The notes beneath the pieces were generated by a model that saw only the letters and a list, made by a program, of their open reading frames with translations, did not search any database and was not told the origin of the DNA. From Mycobacteroides chelonae (GTDB taxonomy: Bacteria; Actinomycetota; Actinomycetes; Mycobacteriales; Mycobacteriaceae), in the NCBI GenBank assembly GCA_014204435.1, contig JACHLF010000002.1:457832-521831 (forward strand): DNA of 64,000 bases, given 5' to 3'. A program made the translations under genes and the position numbers. Shown here piece after piece: positions 57,693 to 64,000 of the stretch. Each line of letters opens with the position of its first letter. Within the stretch, counting starts at the first letter, position 1.

Positions 57693-59264
57693 ATGCCTAA
57701 CCCCTTTGAAGTGGATGGGCGCGGTCCGTCAGATAACCAGCTTCTGACGCTTTCCGTTGTCACGCTCGCGGCGATCGTGGCGCTCACCGGCACCATGTTG
57801 TTGAAATCTGCGGGACGGCTTAACGATTACGTACCCGTGGTCGCCGACCTGATGAATGTTGGTGATGGTCTGCCGCAGAAGTCAGATGTGAAATATCACG
57901 GCGTGCTGGTCGGTGAGGTCGACGACGTCACCCCGGCCACCGGCACCAAGCCGAACTTCGTGCACATCAATCTGAAACCGCAGTACGTCAAGTCCATCCC
58001 GTCGACGGCCACCGCCCGCGTGGTGCCGAGCAACGTGTTCGCGGTGTCCTCGGTGCAGCTGGTCGACCGCGGGCCCGGTGCGCCTATCCGCGCGGGTGCC
58101 CACATCGCCGAGGATCAAGAGCTGCCCACGGTGCTCTTCCAGACCACGGTCAGCAAGCTGCGTGATGTCCTCAACGCCACCGGACGTGGCCGCGAGGACA
58201 ATTCGGTGGGCATCTTGGCCGCGGTCGGCGCCGCCACCGACAGTCGCCGGGTCAAGCTGCTGGCCGGCGGCGCGCAGCTCAACCGGCTGATCACTGAGTT
58301 GAACGCGATCGTGGCCACCGACACGGGGCCGTCCACGGCCTCGGCGCTTCTGAACGCGGCCGAAGGCCTTAAACAAAGTGCCCCCGACCTTTTGGACTCA
58401 CTGCACCAGGCCGTGCAACCCATGCAGACCCTCGCCGAGAAGCGCGAGCAGCTTACGACGCTGCTACACGCCGGGCTGACCACGGTGGGCACCAACAAGC
58501 AGGCGTTTGACAACCACACTGACCAACTCATCGGAATCACCACCGAACTCACCCCGCCGATCGGTGTCTTCGCCAAGAACGCAGACAAGTTCGTCCCGAT
58601 CTTCCGAAACATCAACAAGCTGTCCCGGAACTGGTTCGAGCAGATGTGGATGGCAGATCGGGACGTCCCCAACATGCCGATCTCCATCACCTTGGCGCCG
58701 AGTTACACCTACACGCGCGCGGACTGCCCTCGCTACGGAGACGTGAAGGGCCCCAGCTGTTTCACCGCTCCCGAGCAGGTGGTACGTCCGGATCTGCCCC
58801 AGACCCTGTTGCCCCAGAACTTCAAGCCGCCGGCAGACCTGGCTCCACCCGCCGGAACGGTGATCGGCCCCAACGGAAATCTGGTCGCGGTTGGCCCTCC
58901 GTATGTCGTGCCACCGGGTGGTCCGAATCTGACCGACCCTAACCCGCCATTGCCGCCATGGCAGCCCTTCCCGCTACCCCGGGTGCCCGGCACGGTCGAT
59001 CCCGACGATCTGGAACCGCCTCCGCCGCCGGCTGCGCCCCCGATTCCACCCGCGCCCGTGGCTCCCGGCGGCATCAGCGGGGCGGGTAGACCGGCTATGG
59101 CCCCTGCCTCATACGGCGGGAACGTCGGCCCCGTCGGCAGCCGCGGTGAGCAGGATCAACTCCGTGTCATCGCAGGCGGCTCAGCGACTTCCGCAACCCA
59201 ATTGCTGCTCGGCCCGGTGGCCAGGGGGAGTGCGGTGTCGTTCGTCAAGGAAGGACCCTCATGA
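57693..59264 (+). CDS. mceA: Mce family protein A, long proline-rich tail
   Basis: A 523-residue Mce protein with an N-terminal membrane anchor (LLTLSVVTLAAIVALTGTML), the MCE/MlaD beta-barrel (VGDGLPQKSDVKYHGVLVGE), a helical needle-forming region and, from about residue 375, a long Pro-rich tail (PPLPPWQPFPLPRVPG and PPPPPAAPPIPPAP). Subunits A-F build a hexameric tube carrying lipids across the envelope. The tail makes it longer than most MceA proteins (about 400-450). ATGA overlap with mceB. Confidence 0.92.
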   Translation: MPNPFEVDGRGPSDNQLLTLSVVTLAAIVALTGTMLLKSAGRLNDYVPVVADLMNVGDGLPQKSDVKYHGVLVGEVDDVTPATGTKPNFVHINLKPQYVKSIPSTATARVVPSNVFAVSSVQLVDRGPGAPIRAGAHIAEDQELPTVLFQTTVSKLRDVLNATGRGREDNSVGILAAVGAATDSRRVKLLAGGAQLNRLITELNAIVATDTGPSTASALLNAAEGLKQSAPDLLDSLHQAVQPMQTLAEKREQLTTLLHAGLTTVGTNKQAFDNHTDQLIGITTELTPPIGVFAKNADKFVPIFRNINKLSRNWFEQMWMADRDVPNMPISITLAPSYTYTRADCPRYGDVKGPSCFTAPEQVVRPDLPQTLLPQNFKPPADLAPPAGTVIGPNGNLVAVGPPYVVPPGGPNLTDPNPPLPPWQPFPLPRVPGTVDPDDLEPPPPPAAPPIPPAPVAPGGISGAGRPAMAPASYGGNVGPVGSRGEQDQLRVIAGGSATSATQLLLGPVARGSAVSFVKEGPS

Positions 59265-60328
59265 GATTCCGTGGTCCATTGATCGGTCTTGTGGTCTTCA
59301 TGACCGTGGCCCTGACGCTCGGTTGGCTGGTGTACGCCACGCTGCTCCGGGAGGTATCGGGAAGCACCACAGCCTATTCGGCGCGCTTTACCGATGTGTA
59401 CGGATTGCGCGAAGGTGATGATGTGCGCATTGCCGGTGTGCGGGTCGGTCGCGTCCAGAAGATCGAGCTGGTTGACAACGAGCAGGCCCGGGTCGATTTC
59501 GTGGTCCAGAACGATCAGAAACTGTATGGCAACACGATAGCCTCGGTGACCTACCAAAACATCGTGGGACAGCGCTATCTGGGCCTGTCACAGGGGAAGT
59601 CCGGTAACCCCGCCAGCAGCACAGTGCTGGCCGCCGGAGAGACCATTCCGGTGGAGCGCACGGACCCGTCCTTCGACGTCACCACCTTGCTCAACGGTTA
59701 CGAGCCGCTGTTCAGCACGCTGTCCCCCGAGCAGGCCGACAACCTGACCAAGGGTGTTATCCAATCCCTGCAGGGAGACAATGCGTCCATCGTCACTTTG
59801 GTCAGCCAGACATCCACGTTGACAAAGACATTCGAGGGTCGCGACCAGGCGCTGGGTAACGCGATCACCAGTTTGAATACCGTGACCGGAAATCTTGCGC
59901 AGCAGAACGAGAGCCTGGACAAGGTGCTCACCCAGACGCGTCAGATGGTGTCGGATTTGGATAGCAAGCGCCCCGAGCTGGTGTCTGCGGCAGGCTCACT
60001 GTCGCAGACCATGCGTCGCCTCTCGAAGATCACCAACGACGTGTTCCCCTCGCTGGAAGAGATCATCACCCGGCAACCGGGATTTGCCCACCACGTGGTG
60101 GGCATCGAACCGCAGTACGCATTTCTCGGGGACAACCTGCCGATCGTGCTGAAGGGCCTGTCTCGCTTCTACTCCGAGGGCGCGTTCATCAACGTCTACA
60201 TGTGCGATCTGAATCTCACCGGCTTCTTCCCCGGCCTGAATGACGTGATACCGATCATCGTCAACGCCGCGACCCCCGGGAATGTGGCCCAGTACACCCC
60301 GCGATGCAGGAACATGGCCAATGGCTGA
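59261..60328 (+). CDS. mceB: Mce family protein B
   Basis: A 355-residue Mce subunit: anchor helix (LIGLVVFMTVALTLGWLVYA), MCE domain (FTDVYGLREGDDVRIAGVRV, GRVQKIEL), long helical region with repeated Gln/Ser/Thr heptads, and a C-terminus with Cys residues (NVYMCDLNL ... YTPRCRN). Starts in ATGA overlap with mceA; last 8 bases overlap mceC. Confidence 0.94.
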   Translation: MRFRGPLIGLVVFMTVALTLGWLVYATLLREVSGSTTAYSARFTDVYGLREGDDVRIAGVRVGRVQKIELVDNEQARVDFVVQNDQKLYGNTIASVTYQNIVGQRYLGLSQGKSGNPASSTVLAAGETIPVERTDPSFDVTTLLNGYEPLFSTLSPEQADNLTKGVIQSLQGDNASIVTLVSQTSTLTKTFEGRDQALGNAITSLNTVTGNLAQQNESLDKVLTQTRQMVSDLDSKRPELVSAAGSLSQTMRRLSKITNDVFPSLEEIITRQPGFAHHVVGIEPQYAFLGDNLPIVLKGLSRFYSEGAFINVYMCDLNLTGFFPGLNDVIPIIVNAATPGNVAQYTPRCRNMANG

Positions 60329-61367
60329 GCGATCTAGGTGGCAGAAGATCAAGAACAGGCCCATCGAGACCTACCACAAGATCTGGCTGGGCTTCATCGC
60401 AATCGCGGTGATCGCAAGTCTCATCGGTGCGATGTTGCTGCTAAAGGCGCTGGGCCTGGGGTACACCAGCTACACCGCCGAGTTCGTCCAGGCGGCCTCG
60501 CTACGACCGGGTCAGCCGATAACGGTGGCGGGCATCCCCGTCGGCAACATCACGAGCATGAAGCTGGTGGGTGATCATGTCGAAGCTGGTCTGAAGGTCC
60601 GCGACGACATCCGTCTCGGCAAGGACACCAAGGCATCGATCAGGGTCACCACCATCTTGGGGTCGCGCTATCTGGATCTGCGTCCCAGAGGGTCAGATTC
60701 GCTGCCGGGCAAAATAATTGACCTTGCGCACACCGAGGTTCCCTATGATCTGCAGGCTGTGTTGGCGGGAGCCACCAACACTTTCGAGCAGGTCGATTTC
60801 GACAAGGTGGCGCAGTCTCTCAGTGTGCTGGGTACGCAGCTTCAGGGATTGCCCGATGTTGTTCCGCGGGCGATGGAGAACATCCAATCGCTGTCCTCGG
60901 TCATCGCCGATCGGCGCGATCAGCTAGGCACACTGCTCAAGAGCACAGAGAAGGTGACCAGCACGCTGCGGCGACAGCAGTCGGGTATTGGAGTCCTGAT
61001 CAATCAGGGGCAGGACATCCTTGAAGAGATTGTGACGCGCCGCAACACCTTTCACGCGATGCTGCAGTCATTCACCAATCTGGTGGAACAACTGAGCAAG
61101 GTTGTCGTCCAGGACCGGGCGCAGCTCGACGCGATGCTCAAGACGGCGCATGAGCTCTCGGACATGCTGGGTAAACACGATGACCTGCTACGCAGCTTGT
61201 ACCCGATCGCGCCAGTTCTGATACGCGGTATCGCCAACTCGACCGGCACCGGTAACGCCATCGATATCAATCTGACGAACGGCTTGCTGGTCGATTCGTG
61301 GATGTGCGCGATCAGCGGACGTGCCAAGCAATTCGGAATGATCCCGTACTTCAAGGACTGCAAGTGA
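60321..61367 (+). CDS. mceC: Mce family protein C
   Basis: A 348-residue Mce subunit. The ATG at 60321 (MAERSRWQKIKNRPIETYHK) overlaps mceB and precedes the anchor WLGFIAIAVIASLIGAMLLL. MCE domain: VQAASLRPGQPITVAGIPVG. The helical tube region follows and it ends near DSWMCAISGRAKQFG. Its TGA interlocks with the mceD ATG (TGATG). Confidence 0.93.
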   Translation: MAERSRWQKIKNRPIETYHKIWLGFIAIAVIASLIGAMLLLKALGLGYTSYTAEFVQAASLRPGQPITVAGIPVGNITSMKLVGDHVEAGLKVRDDIRLGKDTKASIRVTTILGSRYLDLRPRGSDSLPGKIIDLAHTEVPYDLQAVLAGATNTFEQVDFDKVAQSLSVLGTQLQGLPDVVPRAMENIQSLSSVIADRRDQLGTLLKSTEKVTSTLRRQQSGIGVLINQGQDILEEIVTRRNTFHAMLQSFTNLVEQLSKVVVQDRAQLDAMLKTAHELSDMLGKHDDLLRSLYPIAPVLIRGIANSTGTGNAIDINLTNGLLVDSWMCAISGRAKQFGMIPYFKDCK

Positions 61368-62491
61368 TGAACAAGGGTGTCAGAAGAAGTCGGCTGATCG
61401 CAGGGATCGGCGCACTGGCCGTGCTGGTTGCAGCCGTTGTCGGTGCAGGGGCGTTTTGGGTGAAGTCGGCGACCGACCACATTACGCTGACTGCGCAATT
61501 CGAGAGCGCTTCGGGTCTTTATGAATCCAATGTGGTTGCGGTGCTGGGTATGCCAGTGGGCAAGGTCACCAAGATCACGCCCATGCCGGGCTATGTGGAG
61601 GTGCAGTTCACCGTCGACAAGAACGTGAAGGTGCCCGTCGATGCACAGGCCGTCACCTTATCTACGTCAATCCTGACCGATCGCCAGGTGGAGCTGTCGC
61701 CTCCCTACCGCGGTGGTCCCACGCTCAAGGACGGCGACACCATCGGGCTGGATCACACCAAGACTCCGGTGGAGTTTGATCGTGTGTTGGGCATGCTGGA
61801 TCGGCTTTCGCTGTCTCTCAAGGGCGATGGCAAGGGACAGGGGCCGGTAGCCGATGTCATTGACCCCGCCGCCCGCATTGCCGACGGCAATGGAGAGAAG
61901 ATCAAGGCTGGGCTCGGCGAGCTGTCCAAGGCTCTGCGCCTGAGCTCAGAGGGGGGAACGACAACCCGCGAGCAGTTGACGGCCATCATCAAGAACGTCA
62001 GTTCACTGTTCGATGCGGCGGCAGCCAACGATGGCAAGCTGCGTGAATTCGCCTCCACCGTGCGTCAACTGAGCCAGATCCTCGATGAGGAGTCGTTGGG
62101 CACCGGCTCTACCGGACGCAGATTCAACGAGCTGGTCAAGCAGGCCGGTGACATTGTCGAGGCGAATCGGGACCACCTCAAACAAACCATCTTGAATTCG
62201 AACACCGCGCTGAAGGCGGTGGTCGACAACCGTCGTGAGATCTCCGAGTGGATTGACGTCCAACCGTTGGCCTGGGACAACATGTACAACGCCGTGGACC
62301 AGGACAACAAGCGTCTGCGTATCCGGTTCATGACCGACCGGCTGCTGTTCGAGAGTCAGATGGACAAAGAGATCTGCAACATGATGGGTTTACGCCAATT
62401 GGGTTGCAGCACAGGAACCCTACAAGACTATGGACCTGACTTCGGGCTGACCTATGTGCTGGATGGACTCGCCGCGATGGGACAGAAATGA
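61367..62491 (+). CDS. mceD: Mce family protein D
   Basis: A 374-residue Mce subunit with anchor (LIAGIGALAVLVAAVVGAGA), MCE domain (FESASGLYESNVVAVLGMPV, GKVTKI) and helical tube (SALREFASTVRQLSQIL-like region). The C-terminus has paired Cys (EICNMMGLRQLGCSTG). Start at 61367 shares a base with the mceC stop; stop overlaps mceE (ATGA). Confidence 0.93.
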   Translation: MNKGVRRSRLIAGIGALAVLVAAVVGAGAFWVKSATDHITLTAQFESASGLYESNVVAVLGMPVGKVTKITPMPGYVEVQFTVDKNVKVPVDAQAVTLSTSILTDRQVELSPPYRGGPTLKDGDTIGLDHTKTPVEFDRVLGMLDRLSLSLKGDGKGQGPVADVIDPAARIADGNGEKIKAGLGELSKALRLSSEGGTTTREQLTAIIKNVSSLFDAAAANDGKLREFASTVRQLSQILDEESLGTGSTGRRFNELVKQAGDIVEANRDHLKQTILNSNTALKAVVDNRREISEWIDVQPLAWDNMYNAVDQDNKRLRIRFMTDRLLFESQMDKEICNMMGLRQLGCSTGTLQDYGPDFGLTYVLDGLAAMGQK

Positions 62492-63687
62492 TGGCGGCGC
62501 GGATGGCAGCGGCCACGTTGATGACTGCCACCGTCCTCAGCGGATGTGCCACCAACGGACTGGGTGACCTGCCGCTGCCGGCGCCCGGCATCGGCAGTGG
62601 CGGCTACCACCTCACCGCGCTGTTTTCGAATGTTCTGAATCTGCCTGACAGCGCGAAGGTCAAGTTGTCCGGCGCCGACGTGGGGCAGGTCGACGAGATG
62701 TACGTGCGTAACTTCACGGCCGTCATCACACTTCGGATTCTTGATGGGGTCCGGCTGCCCAAGGGCAGTACCGCCGAATTGCGTTCGGCCACACCGCTGG
62801 GTGATGTCTTTGTATCGATCCGTCCTCCCGTGGGGACATCGACCGATGGCCCGTTGCTCACGGACGGGGACACGATCGGGCTTGACTTCACGAGCGCCGC
62901 CGCGACCGTGGAGGCCGTGCTCAGCTCGGCCGCTTTGGCCTCTAATGGCGGCGCGGTGCGCAACCTGAGCAACGTTGTCAATGGCTTCGGTAAGGCCACC
63001 GGTGATCAGGGTCGGGCTTTCGGAGATCTGATCAATGACTCCAACCGCCTACTGGCAACGCTGAACTCGCGGTCGGCGCAGATCTCCGAGGCCCTCACGC
63101 AGACATCGCAATTGGCAGATCAGGTAGATGCCAAGAGTCAGGTGGTCACCGACATCGTTAAGGCGGCTGGGCCGGCAACAGAGACGTTGGCGTCCAACAC
63201 AACACAGCTGTCCGAACTACTGCTCATGTTGGGTGACACGACACGTCAGCTGCAGAAGTTTCCGTCGATCGCGGGTACCGACACCAGTGGCCGCAGCGTC
63301 ATTGCCGATGCGAACACGGTGGCCAAGGCCTGGAATGACGTGGCACTGGATCCCGATACCAGCGTGGCGGCCTTCAACCGCATCTTTCCCTCGGCCATCA
63401 AAGCGACTGCGGGAAACTCGCTCTCGCTGCACGCCTCGCTGGACCAGCTGGTACTCGGTTCGATACCTGACGTGGGCTCCTACGCCGATATCGGTACGCA
63501 CGGGCCCAAGCGCTACAACTGGGCTCAGTTGGCCGGTTCCGTCAAATACACGCTGTGGCGCCTGCAGGAACGCGTCGTAGGTAAGGGCCAGTTCGGTCAA
63601 GACGTTCCGGTGCGTCCCAGCCCCACCGAGCCGGGCGTCATTGAAACCATCCCGCCTACTGCTGCTCCGCCGGGAGCTGGGCGATGA
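62488..63687 (+). CDS. mceE: Mce family lipoprotein E
   Basis: A 399-residue Mce subunit that is a lipoprotein: signal ending in the lipobox VLSGC (Cys20), as in LprK-type MceE proteins. The MCE domain follows (FSNVLNLPDSAKVKLSGADV, GQVDEMYV), then the helical tube and a Pro-rich end (ETIPPTAAPPGAGR). ATGA overlaps on both sides. Confidence 0.94.
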   Translation: MMAARMAAATLMTATVLSGCATNGLGDLPLPAPGIGSGGYHLTALFSNVLNLPDSAKVKLSGADVGQVDEMYVRNFTAVITLRILDGVRLPKGSTAELRSATPLGDVFVSIRPPVGTSTDGPLLTDGDTIGLDFTSAAATVEAVLSSAALASNGGAVRNLSNVVNGFGKATGDQGRAFGDLINDSNRLLATLNSRSAQISEALTQTSQLADQVDAKSQVVTDIVKAAGPATETLASNTTQLSELLLMLGDTTRQLQKFPSIAGTDTSGRSVIADANTVAKAWNDVALDPDTSVAAFNRIFPSAIKATAGNSLSLHASLDQLVLGSIPDVGSYADIGTHGPKRYNWAQLAGSVKYTLWRLQERVVGKGQFGQDVPVRPSPTEPGVIETIPPTAAPPGAGR

Positions 63688-64000
63688 TCAACGCGGTCGT
63701 GAATGCTGTGGTCGGTGTGGCGCGTGCCGGTCACCGCCAGAAGTCGGTGCTGTCGGGTGTGGCGCTGGCACTGACCTTGGTTCTGGCGGTCACCTACCTG
63801 TTCGCCGGGGCGTTGCGAGCCAACCCCTTCGCATCGACGTACCGCGTCACGGTGAAGCTGAGCGAATCCGGGGGTCTGCTGCCCCGGCAGGATGTCGCGT
63901 TGCGTGGCGTGAAGATTGGCACCGTGCAGTCATTGGCCATCACCCCGCAGGGGGTCGATGCGGTTGCCGAGATCCAGTCGAAGTACTCGATTCCCGCCGC
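63684..64000 (+). CDS. mceF: Mce family protein F, partial (5' end)
   Basis: The first 105 codons of the last Mce subunit, starting at ATG 63684 in overlap with the mceE stop. MINAVVNAVVGVARAGHRQK leads into the anchor SVLSGVALALTLVLAVTYLF, and the MCE domain begins (VKLSESGGLLPRQDVALRGV). The window ends here; the rest of the operon, probably with Mce-associated genes, lies outside. Confidence 0.93.
   Translation, partial: MINAVVNAVVGVARAGHRQKSVLSGVALALTLVLAVTYLFAGALRANPFASTYRVTVKLSESGGLLPRQDVALRGVKIGTVQSLAITPQGVDAVAEIQSKYSIPA

Overview
The window is chromosomal DNA of a rapidly growing mycobacterium, most likely of the Mycobacteroides abscessus/chelonae group. The evidence is high-GC coding style, frequent GTG starts, an mce operon, an mmpL11/hemophore/zmp1 block in the order known from M. 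tuberculosis, a WS/DGAT acyltransferase, a 3-methylcrotonyl-CoA carboxylase locus, and the remains of an eis2-like gene next to mmpL11.

Region 1 (1-19514, all minus strand, open at the left edge) is an accessory biosynthetic gene cluster of at least 15 genes, nearly all joined by ATGA/GTGA stop-start overlaps, so probably one long operon. In transcription order it holds: an acyl carrier protein (ACP) with an N-terminal extension; a fused class-III aminotransferase/acyl-ACP reductase; a PEP-synthase-like enzyme; two thymidylate-kinase-like P-loop kinases; a second ACP; a fatty acyl-AMP ligase; a cytochrome P450; a second PEP-synthase-like enzyme; a serine-palmitoyltransferase-like alpha-oxoamine synthase; a nucleotidyltransferase-fold protein; a HAD phosphatase; a diacylglycerol/sphingosine-kinase-type lipid kinase; an SDR-methyltransferase fusion; and an ABC transporter ATPase. 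The logic fits activation of a fatty acid onto an ACP, reduction to an aldehyde and transamination to a fatty amine, alongside an aminoketone (sphingoid-like) branch, followed by phosphorylation, hydroxylation, methylation and export. I do not recognise this combination as a described pathway; it is the best candidate for a new system here.

Region 2 (19515-22148) is the scarred right flank of that cluster. It contains a frameshifted IS3-family transposase remnant, a small metallohydrolase, a small accessory protein, and an ORF in which a decayed O-methyltransferase missing its SAM-binding motif is fused to the tail of a mobile-element recombinase-like protein. This looks like a genomic-island boundary.

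Region 3 (22196-38261) is mostly core metabolism: aldehyde dehydrogenase with a divergent TetR regulator and a clear palindromic operator, a type II restriction-modification pair, ilvD, a WS/DGAT acyltransferase, a DUF305 lipoprotein with csoR and a copper-type operator, a TetR-controlled accD1-accA1-fadE19 leucine/branched-chain catabolic operon, and an L,D-transpeptidase.

Region 4 (38269-55545) is the zmp1 - Mce-associated pair - eis pseudogene - CD225 protein - HTH protein - mmpL11 - hemophore - DUF3054 - YceI - membrane protein - adenylate cyclase - hydrolase - AI-2E transporter - two-component system block. Region 5 (55946-64000) is an mce operon, yrbEA-yrbEB-mceA-F, preceded by a coupled leader ORF and cut by the right edge inside mceF. 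No rRNA, tRNA or CRISPR array was seen.
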